This document shows positions 26,677 through 37,180 of a stretch of DNA of 64,000 nucleotides, piece by piece. Where the stretch lies: positions 32,506,001 through 32,570,000 of the forward strand of contig CM056574.1 of assembly GCA_029721435.1 (NCBI GenBank). Reading direction: 5' to 3'. Within the stretch, counting starts at the first letter, position 1. Each line of letters opens with the position of its first letter. Made by a program: the position numbers and the translations under genes. Under the pieces are notes generated by a model. The model was not told the origin of the DNA and did no database searches. It worked only from the letters and a program-made list of their open reading frames with translations. Source of the stretch: Gymnothorax reevesii (Eukaryota; Chordata; Actinopteri; Anguilliformes; Muraenidae).

Positions 26677-27384
26677 CAGCTCAGCACCCAAATTCTTCAC
26701 AAAGCAATGCAAATGCTCTCACTCTGGAGGGAATTAACTTGAATTTAGTATTAGATCCTATCATTTAGAATCTATTTAAACGGCTTGGGGAGGTGGGGAG
26801 CAAGTTGAGCCAATGGGGGCCAAAGAATAAAGGAGAAAGAGACAAGCGAATGGTGAGGGATGAATATGGACCGCCTGTGGAGTCTCACAAGTTTGGAATA
26901 AAAGGGTGCCTAAGCTCTTGGTCAGGACTGTGAGAAGATAACACACCCAACTTAATAAGAGCAGAACTCCTACCAACAAGTCTACATGCCCAGGAGGCAA
27001 AATACTTATTTGCACTGACACACGGGGCAGCATATATGTGGGAGTGTGTTGTATGAGTGTGTGTTGCATGCTTGGAATGGCAGTAATGCTACATCATGGC
27101 GTCTCGCTGGGAAATGAAATGCAACACAGCTGTTTAACCCAAGCTGTTGGTGAAAATAATTGCTTTAATGAAGTCTCTGCAAGGTGCATAATACTAATTA
27201 AAAGCCGGTGTGAGCACTGTATTTTTCTTTTTTTAAATCTAAACATTGGTCCTGGTTATCTTGGTCTCCTGCAGCAGTGTTTAACTTGTGCTAAACTTCC
27301 GGCTCATTTCATCGCTGAGGTCATGTGACCCTCTTGTGCAGCCTTGGCCGGCGGAACCTGGAGCAGATGGAAAACTCTGTCTGC

Positions 27385-27680
27385 TCCGTTCGTCCATCCC
27401 TCTCAATTTCTCTCACACCCACTCTCTACAGCTCCCCCCTTTGCTTCCATCTGTACTCTCCTTTTCTATCTTCCTTTCTTGTGTTTTTCCCCTTCATCTC
27501 TTTCCATATTTCCCTCCCTGTTTTTCTGACTCACTCTATCCTGTCCTTCATTTCCTCGATCTCGCCCGCTGTCTCCTTCTCACAAACCTACTCTAGCCAT
27601 CAGTCTCCAACTATTTCTATATTCCTCTTCATCTCCGTCACCTCCTCACAGTTCCCTTCATTTTTAACCCGCAGTTTTGA
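27385..27680. repeat. pyrimidine-rich tract
   Basis: Nearly 300 bp dominated by C and T on the plus strand (CTCTC, CTTCC, TTTCC words). It gives a purine-rich stretch in the gnao1 transcript. The 175-codon plus frame across it is low-complexity and not a gene. Confidence 0.7.
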
Positions 27681-27764
27681 ATTAAATTTCAATTTCCCTT
27701 GTTTCATTAGTGGGTCACTTTTGTACACATTCAATACTTCAACCCCTAAAATATCACTTGAAGT

Positions 27765-27925
27765 GGGTTCAAAGAGAGAGACAATTTTTTTTTATATTGG
27801 AGGACAATGTCTCAAACATATTCTGTATCTGCTGGTTGCGGTACTTCACTGAAGCTACATCACACTTGTATTGGGAGAAATATTCAAACCTGGGATGCCA
27901 TGTTTATATGGCCACAGCATTACAT
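27765..27925 (+). repeat. dispersed repeat pair, copy 1
   Basis: Contains GTATCTGCTGGTTGCGG, CACTGAAGCTACATCACAC and CAGCATTACATCAAAAG. The same words occur in the same order on the minus strand at 43955-44125. The two copies even share a translated string (LKLHHT), because the DNA is similar. Class unknown. Confidence 0.65.
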
Positions 27926-27929
27926 CAAA

Positions 27930-30900
27930 AGGAAAATATCTAAGTCTCGTTATCGTTTTATACTCATTTCCATGCAGGAATATATTTGGGGTGTTTGGAA
28001 GCCTTGGGATCAGTGGTGGAAGCGTGTGATGATGGGCACGAGTGTAAGAATTATTTTCAGATCCTCCAAGTCCAGTCATTCGCAGAATAAGCCCCTGAGC
28101 CAATCCTGTTAGTTTCCACGTATTAATGCACGCACTAACAGCTATCCACACACAGAATTTAAAGGCATTGCATCAGTTTGTGTAATAGGAAAGGCGCTAT
28201 GTGAATAATGTCTTTGATTCACAGTCACTGCTTTATGTAAGATAAATAGCCGAAACGTAATGTAGCTAGCTTCCAGAAATCTTGCATCACACACCAGCAG
28301 ACCAGCAATTTAATAATAGCAAATACAAGTTAACAAATGATACTTATGTAATTTAATTTATAATGAACCTTAACAACGCCAAACAATTGATATATCATTT
28401 CGCAATTTAGTTGGTTTCTGTGTTGCCTAAACATCCCACATGATTTCTACATGGACACCTGCTTTAAAACTTAGAATTATTCAAAGCAGAATTTTAAACA
28501 GGAGTTCCTTACATTTCCCTATTAAAAAAAGACATGTATGACAGAAATTAAAATGGCTGTCAATCCCAAAGTAGTTGGGAAATTTTAATATCAACAAATA
28601 TACGTTAATAGAAGCACAGGGTTAGGGCTAGGGTCAGTAATTTCAGCGCTCCTTTACGGGATTTCAATCCGTTTTAGTTGGTAGGAATGAAAGGAGCTCT
28701 TTCCGCATTTTTGGACCCATGTCTATTTAACTAAAGTTATGCTATTCAGATGTGTTTTCATAATTCAACGCATTTTTGTGATAAAAAATCCTAACCTAAC
28801 ATTACATACTGCTGCCGACGGTGAAAAGGCAAAATGGTGGAGCAGGGAATAATAAGGCAGCAGCATCTAAAGAACAAAGTCCGATACCGGTAAAGTCACT
28901 CCTGGCTTGGCAGCCAGTTAGCTAATTAACTAACTTAGCTAGCTAGCAGGATAGCGCCGTGGCCAGTGAGGGTAAACGTTGGCTAACCACCAGGCGCATG
29001 CCATCCATTGTTTGTCAGCTGTTCTACTGTTGAACATCGCACCAGAAGACAATTATAAGAATCACATTCAAGCAGTCTTACCCTCACCCCTGTGCCCCCT
29101 GCACCCCTGGTATTTCCACCACTGCTTGGGACTTCCACTAAAATTTAAAATAGGCCTGAAGTTCAGCAGGTTTGAATAAAACCGCATATTTGACGGACCG
29201 ACATGGATGGCTGAGTCAAAGAACTTAACAGTTCGGACATAAAACTCAGCAGAAGTGGTTTCACTTTGCTAAGACGCTCTCTCTTTCTGTCTCACGACCT
29301 CTGCTTCCCTCCGTGTTTCACTCTCCCTTACTTTCTTCTTCTCTTCTCAATTCAAGATCGGAATGTGCCAGATGAGTGACAGTTGATTTTCCTGGAGGTC
29401 ACAGGGTCACTGGGACACACTGAGTAATCCCCTCTATCACCACCATGTCTGTGATTGGCTAATACACTAACCGCCAGCCCTTCCCCCACCGCCACCTTCA
29501 CACAATGCTCCTTCCTGTGGGAAAGTAATCCCTTACTTTAAAAAGGGACCCTCCGCTCAATGGGGAAATACAAGATCAAATCAATATTTGCCATAAAGAG
29601 TAAAGGCATGAGAGGTTTCATTTCTGGAGTATTGACAGAGCAGATTTTATTTAAATGAGGGGATCTATTGGATAAGGCATTGATCTATGCTATTTTTACA
29701 GTTAGGGATGAGAAAGTACAGAGAACATTTGGGGTAGTTTAAGGTTACAGAGGTGCCCTCCTGCAGGAACGAATGTGTACCTGGGTATTGTAGTTTCCAG
29801 ACTCCCCAGAACTACAAAACCTCTTCCTGCGCGTAGAGTCATAGCCTCACTGTATTGTGTCAATAATGGTCACAGCCTCACAAATGCTGAGTCCTGACCT
29901 AAAAAGACACTCTCACAGTGTCACACTATACAGGCCACCATACTGTTACAATGCCAGAGGCTGTGTGTACGCAAGTACTTTAGCAATTCTACATTACATT
30001 ACGATTAATGACGCTATTCCCATACAGTGATCTTGGTGAATTACACTATTCATCGGCCAATTCCCAAAGCAGCAATGCAGTCTTAAGGGCCCTACAGCTG
30101 CACTGATCTCTTTTATAACTACAATGGTGCTTCCGGGCCTGATCCACTGACCATCTCGAGTCTGAGTCTATTCGCCTTATACACCCAAGAATCAGGGACA
30201 TCAGGAAGTGACAGCAAACAACAAAGGCTGAGTCATTTATTTTTTAAGGCTAGCTTTGTTCAGTTTCACATTGATTTTTAATAATAAAACATTATGGAGA
30301 GTATTGTGCGAACTGGAAGAGGTTGTTTAAACATTTTTCCTTTCGTTCATGTTCTTTAGCAAGCTAGTGACTAACAATGACGTCTCTCTCTTTGCCTGAA
30401 CAAGTTTTTTTTCATATCAAAACTGAAGTAACAGAAACATTAGATATGGGAGTGGGTACAGTGGGCGGAGCTGCATAAGGTAAATAGGCCACTCCCAGGG
30501 CCTCCTCTAGTTTGTATGGTTATTTTATTCTTTATCCTATGCCCTTATGGTTGTGACACCAACTCTAACTCAAACTAAGGGGAAGACTAGTTATTACTAG
30601 CCGGGCAGTGGGTAGAGTGCATACATCTGCCGGCACTGTCGTTTTTGTCCTTTTCTGCAATGTTGACAGTGACCTTTGACTTCTATCTAATCACCTCTGC
30701 TTTTGTTATATATAGGCTCCGTCTCATTTACAAATAGGTAGCATTTGAAGGAAATATGGCTGCTTAGGACTGCTGCATTTAAGTAGGATGCAGAGGAAAC
30801 ATCCTGGTTAAGCATCTCGATTTTCCGAAATTTCAAGGAAACATCAAGTGATTCCTTTGCAGTGAAGGAAATCCCAAAAATGGCTTGCAACAAGCTTGGG

Positions 30901-32375
30901 ATTTTGCAGTACAGATCACAGACTAGAACAGTAACGGTTCATATTTGATAAATTTCATGAATCATTTTATCATAAAATTCGCATTTGATCATTTCTTAAA
31001 CTAGAAATTGACAGCGTCGATATCATATAATGGCATTCTGAGGGAACACGTTGAATTATAAAGCGATGTTTTTGAAGTGCTGAAGCTGCCTGAATTAGCC
31101 TGACAGAAAGATAATATTAAAATTTCCCATAGAAACTGCTGACACCGGGCTGCAATGTAAGCCACGCTAATCACATGACACTTCCTAGTTAGAGTGTTTC
31201 ATTTCACCTAACCTTTTAAACAAATTGTTCCTATTACCGGGGGGGCCCTAACTGGACACCAAGATGACAGGAAGCCTCCTTGCAGTTGAGACAGAGCAAC
31301 AGTATAACCTTCCCACAAACTTTTAAGAAACTTTCTCCTAAATCCTGCTTACAAATGGACACGAAGGAAAACAAAAGGGGGCGGAGACGTGACCTTCTCT
31401 TGACTCAATAGGCAGTGGTACTAAAACGCATTATGCGGCAAGGGTGGCTTGCATTTTGGGTATGCAGGCCTGGTACAGTGGTCAGATTGGACACAAAGAC
31501 AGAACGACCACTGGTCAGACAGAGGTCATGAATTATGTCATCTAAATATGTGAGTAAAATGTAACATTCTTACAAAATACCGTCACATTGTGGCATCTCG
31601 CTAGAGTACTACACTGGAGGAACTGACAATACCATAGAAGACTGAGACAGCGAGTTTAGATGGATATGCTGCAACAACATGATTGTTCATCAGCATCATC
31701 ATCAATCTAATCATCATCATAGCCATCATCATTACAGTCATCACCAATAATACGACAATCATTACCATTATCATCAACTTTTTTTGACGCCAGTACTGCG
31801 AGTCATTAATATTACTTGTTTTTTACCTGTAAAAGCTGTGCTTTACAGGGAGATGAACGGAAATTGCAGGGGAGGTGAGGTGCTAATGAGAGAGCCCGGC
31901 ACTTTCTGTGTTCCCTCCCACGACTAGCGGAGCGGGAAACACCAAAGTCGCTCAGTAAGGGCCTGGCTAACAGGCTTCACTTCCCTTCTCTGGATGGCAG
32001 TGTTATGAGTGGGAGGGACAGTGGCGTGAAGCTGTGTGTCTGTGTGCGTGTGAAGGTGCAGAGAGAGGCGCTGTGAGTGTGTGTGTCTGAGGGTTGAGTA
32101 TCTGCATGGACACGGCGCGGGTGCACAAAAGAGGAAGCGGAATGTTCATATGATATTGAGTGCAACTGTCATTGTATTTCTTGGCAATGCTTCAAACATC
32201 TTGTGAAGCTTGGAGGCCTTTTGAATGAAACTGAAATATGCATGAGAGAGTGGGCTGCACTGGAAGCGTGTGGTGCGCGCCTGTGTTTCGCGTGGGGAAT
32301 GAGCGGTTCTCGTGGACGAAAGGACATCGTGATGCATGTGAGAAGGCAGGTGGGTTTTTCGGGGTGAGCTAAAGG
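27930..32375. other. intronic stretch flanking exon 3
   Basis: Mostly unique-looking. Clusters of GCTAGCTAGC near 28940, pyrimidine-rich 29275-29345, and a CAT/ATC run at 31691-31775. The last 400 bp before the donor are unremarkable. No second gene seen. Confidence 0.45.
31691..31775. repeat. CAT/ATC imperfect trinucleotide repeat
   Basis: Imperfect runs of ATC/CAT units over about 85 bp. Confidence 0.75.
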
Positions 32376-32378
32376 GTG

Positions 32379-32384
32379 ACTCAC
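32379..32384 (-). promoter_or_regulatory. gnao1: 5' splice site after gnao1 exon 3
   Basis: Read on the minus strand the exon ends AGGAAA and the intron starts GTGAGT. This is a strong donor, matching U1 at five or six intronic positions. It fixes the exon end after the Lys codon (phase 0). Confidence 0.92.
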
Positions 32385-32526
32385 TTTCCTGTCCTTGTCT
32401 CCATACTCCAGCCCCAGCGTGTCCATGGCGCGGACGATGGCCGCCAGAGACTGTATGGTGTTGCTGTAGACCACGGGCTTGTATTGCTTCACATCATCTC
32501 CAGAGAAGCCATCCTCGTGGATAATC
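32385..32526 (-). CDS. gnao1: gnao1 exon 3, Go alpha subunit (internal exon, partial gene)
   Basis: Internal coding exon of the alpha subunit of the heterotrimeric G protein Go, the abundant neuronal GTPase that couples receptors to ion channels and adenylyl cyclase at the inner plasma membrane. The minus strand reads one base completing a Lys codon, then 47 codons starting [15 protein letters not shown], through [15 protein letters not shown], to LEYGDKDRK. This matches residues 55-101 of mammalian GNAO1, the linker after the P-loop helix and the long alpha-A helix of the helical domain, with three conservative changes recalled against human (E64D, I93L, E99D). Gi-alpha proteins differ strongly here (EEECKQYKAVVYSN), so the Go assignment is firm. 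The exon is exactly 142 bp with entry phase 2 and exit phase 0, as in Gi/Go-alpha exon 3. No GTP-contacting residue lies in this exon. The P-loop exon and the exon carrying the next segment are outside the window. The paralogue (a or b) cannot be told. Confidence 0.96.
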
Positions 32527-32560
32527 CTACAGAGAGAGAGACACACACACACATTAGAAC
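32527..32560 (-). promoter_or_regulatory. gnao1: 3' splice site and branch point before gnao1 exon 3
   Basis: On the minus strand the intron ends in CTCTCTCTCTGTAG. The polypyrimidine tract is a short TG run followed by a TC run (32529-32552), so it is itself simple-sequence DNA. The motif TTCTAAT just upstream fits the branch-point consensus, with the branch A at 32554, 28 nt from the exon. Length changes in these dinucleotide runs could alter acceptor strength; that is inference. Confidence 0.88.
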
Positions 32561-32710
32561 TGCCCTCCACCTCTTCATGCTACCCCAAATTCACCTTCAC
32601 CAACCTCCGCTAACTTCCCCCTTCTCAAATTTTCAGTCCTATATTGGACAAGACACCCTCACAGTGGGTACAATGTTCACCTCCTTTCAGCAAGATGCTC
32701 CTGGGACTAA

Positions 32711-33187
32711 TGCTGCGTTCGATTTGTACTGGGAAGTCGGGATTCCCGAGCTCCCAGTCGGAAATTTCAATTGGAACGCCCCCTAAAGTCGGATTTCCGA
32801 CTCGGAAAGTCAGAGATTCCTCACCTACCCCAAGTTCTGAGTTCAAGATGGCTGCACCATAAATCAACAGTAAGCAAAAGCTGTAGTAACAAACTGCATA
32901 TTTGCAATTCAGTGTTATTTGAGTCTCATTAAATCAGTCGTACACCCAGTACTAAACAGAGTTTATCGGTGGACTTGCTGCTACGGTGTTTGCACGCAAA
33001 AAATACCGAGTAATGCATTGTTACCAGCTAGTATTGCTAACAGTGGCTAATAAAGGCTATCCTAGCCGGAGGACACCCCACTGACCTCAAATCAGTTTCA
33101 CGACTTATTTAATAGAACACAGTCAGCTCAGGTATGACTTTATTCCCAGCCCCAACTCCTAAGTTCCGAGCCAAATGGAATACAGCA
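32711..33187. mobile_element. Harbinger-type MITE with TAA target duplication
   Basis: The left end TGCTGCGTTCGATTTG pairs with the right end, whose reverse complement begins TGCTGTATTCCATTTGG. TAA lies immediately outside both ends (32708-32710 and 33188-33190), the 3-bp TWA duplication expected for PIF/Harbinger. No coding capacity. It contains the AAGATGGCTGC word common in this type of fish MITE. It lies 185 bp upstream of exon 3 in gene sense. Confidence 0.7.
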
Positions 33188-33199
33188 TAAATCCTGCTT

Positions 33200-33425
33200 A
33201 TGACAATCTTGATGGGATTGGCATGTTCTCCTTAGTTTACATATGTTTTCCCTGGTTACTTTGCATTGGGATAATCACATTAGTTTGAGTGATTGGCGTG
33301 TATAACCTACGATGGACTGGCAACATGTATGGGCTCTGTTGCCTCTTGGCCCATTGCATGCTGGGATAGGCACCAACCCTCCTGCGACCCTTGACCAGGA
33401 ATAAGCTTGTTAGGTGATGGATGGA
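33200..33425 (+). mobile_element. teleost tRNA-like-headed repeat (SINE-like), copy 3, 3' part
   Basis: GGCATGTTCTCC, then CGATGGACTGGCAACATG, TGCTGGGATAGGCACC, CTGCGACCCTTGACCAGG and GATGGATGG. This is the typical body and tail of the family; the tRNA-like head is missing. Confidence 0.7.
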
Positions 33426-33517
33426 TTAATTGGCTACTAACTGCCTCTGTTTATTGACTCATAATCTACAGCAGCAGGCCAAGCACGTGCTGGCATTCTT
33501 CCGCTGGTTTGATGGGA

Positions 33518-33692
33518 CGGTGGTTCTCTAAGCTATCCTCAGGGCACAGAGGACTGATCTAGTTATTTGTTATGTTCCAGGTTAGCACACCTGATGCACC
33601 TTATCACCGGCTTCATTAGTTGCATCAGGTGTACCTTAGCCATAACACAACAAACACCTGCATCGTTTCTAAGAGAGGTTTGAAAACCACTG
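33518..33692. mobile_element. hAT-type MITE (degraded)
   Basis: Ends CGGTGGTTCTC and GAAAACCACTG are inverted and close to the CAGTGGTTCTCAA termini of many teleost hAT MITEs. An inner inverted pair, ACACCTGATGCA / TGCATCAGGTGT, is visible. Flanking octamers TGATGGGA and TGATAGAG match at 5 of 8, consistent with an old 8-bp duplication. Confidence 0.6.
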
Positions 33693-33877
33693 TGATAGAG
33701 GAGTTAACCAGCATGGGTAAAAAATAAGCCATCACGAACAGTCTAATATCGCCGTATTAGTGTTGCTCTGGAATCAATAAAATAATGTTCGTCCAGTGCT
33801 AACATTATTGTCCGCCAATGAAAAGCAGCTCTGATATCTCTATGCTTTACAAATGTCATTTGTTTAATTGTCTAAAG

Positions 33878-34234
33878 CAGTGGTTCCCAATGTCAGTCCT
33901 GCGGCACCCGTGAGTATGCTGGTTTTCGGTCCAACCACTACCGCATTGCAGAATTTTAATAAGTTGTTAATTTGTCCTAATTAGCTGCATTTCACATTGA
34001 AAGCAGTTGTTTACCATCTAAAGCCACATTTTGACAGAAAAACCCATGATTATTATAAAGAATAAAATACCCTTGTGTCTATTTTTCCATATTACAAGCA
34101 AGTTCAGGGGATAGCATTTTTGCACAGATCAAATCAGACACTGACATTTTGTTAAAATACAGTGATTGCAATTGAGTTTGGGACAAAAACCAGCATACAC
34201 AGGTGTGCCCCAGGACCAAGATTGGGAGCCACTG
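33878..34234. mobile_element. hAT-type MITE with perfect 8-bp target duplication
   Basis: Begins CAGTGGTTCCCAATGTCAG and ends ATTGGGAGCCACTG. The octamer GTCTAAAG lies directly outside both ends (33870-33877 and 34235-34242), exactly the 8-bp duplication of hAT transposition. It is 357 bp with no coding capacity, so non-autonomous. The perfect duplication suggests a younger insertion than its neighbours. Confidence 0.85.
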
Positions 34235-34249
34235 GTCTAAAGTAAGGTA

Positions 34250-36665
34250 GCCAATGTTAGCTAGCTTCTCCTGCACATGAACAGAGACTTGCAGAGAGGC
34301 TTATTATCAAGAAATCCAAAATAGTTGATGCCTTTTGTATTTTATATTATTTTTTTAATCACTCTTAAACTGCTCTACTTCAGGAATTTTTCAGGTTCAT
34401 AAGGCAAGCCAAAAGTCCCTGCTATCTGTGTGCGATGCAGAGAACCTCAGTGGTTTCATGACATCATCATAGAGGAAATGCTATTCATTGGTGGAATACA
34501 ATGTTACTGTGGGACGAGGATTATTCCTGAGCCCAGAAAAACACTAACACGGCAATAACAGATTACACAAGCCTCACATGGAAACCAATTGGAGTCCAGG
34601 ATACACTCAAGGTCCTCAGGACTGCGGTTGTTCACCTCTGCATTCTCTCTATAACAATTGCACGCTGAAGGAAAAACCAATTACTGTGTGCTTACTTATT
34701 TAGAGGGGAGACAAATTTCCCCCAGACCCAATAATCAAACAACAGGTCAGTAAGCTAAAAGTAGCAAGAAGTTTTGAAACCACAGTTTAAACTAGTTTGG
34801 GCTGGTTTAAGCAGGAATTTTCAGGCTGGTTTTGTTTTACTGAGAAGTCTTTTATTTAGCTAATTTTCGTTCATTTTAAACTCTGTAATGTGGGTTTTGT
34901 GCCTCCCTGAATCTAAAGCACCTCTGGTCACAAACAGATTGGACATCCTAATTTATCTCAGTTTAGAGGAAGGCTATAGTTTCCTCAGTTCACAGTTTAC
35001 AGATACTGGGAAATTAAAGAGCAAGAATTCCTTTCCCATACTTGTAACGGTGTTGTCATTTTCCACAAAGGACCTAGTCAGATACCACTAATAGCAATGA
35101 ACCAATACAGCTGCCACACCCCAACAGATTATTAATAGCATTTGCTTACACATGTGCACATACTGCACAGCAAAAAAGAACTGCTGTAAAATTTTATTTC
35201 GATTCCTGTTTTGCAAAATAGGCCACCAATAGTGACAAAGACATCAATGGGGAAAGAAAATATAACTTGACAAGCAAATAGTTACTTTAAAGGAACAAAT
35301 ATCGTTTGAGAAAAAAGCTTTTAAATACAGGTTTAACCCTTTCAGTACTCACGGGACACACATCCCACAAAATTTCCATATATCCTGTCGGGATATACGA
35401 GGCCTAGAAACCCTTGCATTCCGTATTATAGTAAAAAAAAAAAAAAAGACATAAAAGGTATATCTAATGGGTAACTCTGATTTGTGTTACTGTATTCAGT
35501 ATTGAAAGGGCAAAACCATTTTTTAGATTTTTTATTTTTTTACATTGAGTGCAGCCATGTTGACAAATACATGTATCCAGTCCCGTATAGTACATGAGCT
35601 CTCACATTTATACAGGCTCTCACATTCAAAGCCTGTGTGAGGCTGAGGAAAGTAAGAACCTTTTGTTTTGCAGTTTAATTTCCCATTGGTCCCCATTTGG
35701 ACCCCACCACCCAACCTCATCACCACCAGCATAACAGCTCCACTGGCATTACAGCAGGCATAACCGACCACTGGCATTTCCTCCACTGTCTCTCTAACAA
35801 GGCAGGCTCACGTTTCCTCATTATGCAACACTGATTGGAAAAACGAGCCATGACTAAATTACATAAGTCAGTGAAGATCAAACTGCAATATCGCACTGCT
35901 GCTCCAAAAATGTCTGTGAACATTTTTATCATATTACAGCATGGTTACAGAATACTTACAGGACAAATGATGAGCTTCATATCATTTGATGCTGAATATT
36001 TTTTTTAATGGATTTGGCCCTGTACTCCTCTATCATAGATTTATAATCAAATAATTCACAAATAAAGTGTTGATTATATTCTTCTATTGAAGGTATTTTT
36101 ATGCATGCGATTTCTTTCAGTTTTTGTTTTATTTTCATTTTGAATATTATTTTATAAGTGCGCTTATACATCTAACACCCACCACTAATAAGAGTCTTGG
36201 CACTCATTAAGACAATGTTTTTATGGTCTTTCAAACACACTAGTAAATCTACATCTACAGTTTATTCACGTAAATCTGCAGCATATGTGATATAAGCAGG
36301 ATATGCACATAAAAAGAGATGCTACATTCTCATGCTGAAATAGGTTTAAATATACGTGGTTCCAGAGAGGTGGTAAAGAGTTGAAATGTGGCTGTAAGAC
36401 CTGGGACACACCTCAGGGCCCGGCCGTATGTTATGAAACCCGACTTCCCCTACATTCAGTGTCACCATTATCATGTCCCCTAGAAGAACACATTAACTTC
36501 CCTCACCCACTTCCTGCCTCTACCCACACCAGCAAACAGAGGTACGAGTGTCGCAACAGAGCCAAGATGGTGAAACTGCGTTCAGCAACGGTGCTACAGA
36601 TGTGCACTATACAAGTCATGTGCAAGCTTTCACAGAGAATCGGACACAAAACATTCTCATCCTGA
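34250..36665. other. intronic stretch, no gene
   Basis: An A-run at 35432-35447. 34790-34850 has repeated CTGGTTT words and may be an old repeat. 36000-36140 is AT-rich. Apart from the inverted-repeat element at 35337-35510, nothing recognised. Confidence 0.45.
35337..35510. mobile_element. short terminal-inverted-repeat element
   Basis: CCCTTTCAGTACT at the left and AGTATTGAAAGGG at the right are inverted with one mismatch. TTAA overlaps the left end but is absent on the right, so the superfamily is open. Confidence 0.45.
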
Positions 36666-36673
36666 ATCATCAC

Positions 36674-36857
36674 ATAGTGAAGCTACCTGACCAACTAAAC
36701 GTCAATATAAAACAAAAAGGAGGCTTTCAGCGTCCTTATTTGACGTTTTAGGTTAGGATTCGGGTTAGGAGTGAAGGGGTAGAGTTAGTTTTAACACTGA
36801 CGTCAAATAAGGACCCCAGAAGCCTCCTTTTTCATTATATCACGTAGTGTCACTATA
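36674..36857. mobile_element. fold-back MITE, copy 2
   Basis: The left end ATAGTGAAGCTACCTGACC matches copy 1 at 14745. The long inverted arms carry AAAAAGGAGGCTTTCAGCG and GACGTCAAATAAGGAC. The right end reads CACTATA. The loop again has GGTTAGGATTCGGGTTAGG words. The arms can pair over about 45 bp. Confidence 0.68.
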
Positions 36858-36984
36858 CAAACGCGATGAGAATGGGATCTCAGAGACTGTCTTCATTCAG
36901 ACACAAGACCCTTCACACGGTCAGAAGAGACAGGTCCAGAGGGCTTCTTTCCCTCTTCAATCAGGAACCAAATTAAAATCATGC

Positions 36985-37180
36985 CCTGTAAAAAAATAAG
37001 AAGTCGACTTAACTTTAAAAAGTAAGGCAACCAGCTGCAAAGCATTTTGTGAGTAAGTTCAACTTAAAGTTCCAAGTTCTTTCAGAAATGAGTTTGTAGA
37101 ACCACTGGGACTTGAAGTTGAATGCTTTGCAGCTGGTTGCCTTACTTTTTTAAGTTTAGTGAGCTGTTTATTTCATAGAG
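36985..37180. mobile_element. MITE family 'AACCAGCTGC', copy 1
   Basis: The left arm (37008-37046) holds AAGTAAGGCAACCAGCTGC. The right arm (37121-37155) carries its inverse, GCAGCTGGTTGCCTTACTT. AACTTAAA-type ends and CAACTTGAAG-type inner words are shared with copies at 40051 and 60950. Confidence 0.65.

Larger units (their letters stand above)
1..32384 (-). other. gnao1: gnao1 intron 3 (5' part, over 32 kb)
   Basis: Everything downstream of exon 3 in the sense of the gene. I searched for the next exon by the reverse complement of its conserved core (around MEDTEPFS and MMRLWGDSG) and found nothing, so the intron continues past the window edge. Its content is old repeats, microsatellites and a few candidate regulatory islands listed separately. 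No open frame in it has recognisable protein similarity, apart from a decayed Tc1 transposase at 2.2-3.2 kb. Confidence 0.85.

Noticed and set aside
26121..26687. 188-codon minus-strand frame
   Set aside because: Starts in a GA microsatellite (Leu/Ser-rich start) and continues through unremarkable intron. No motif, no conserved block.
27325..27852. 175-codon plus-strand frame
   Set aside because: Caused by a pyrimidine-rich tract coding Ser/Leu/Phe/Pro; low complexity.
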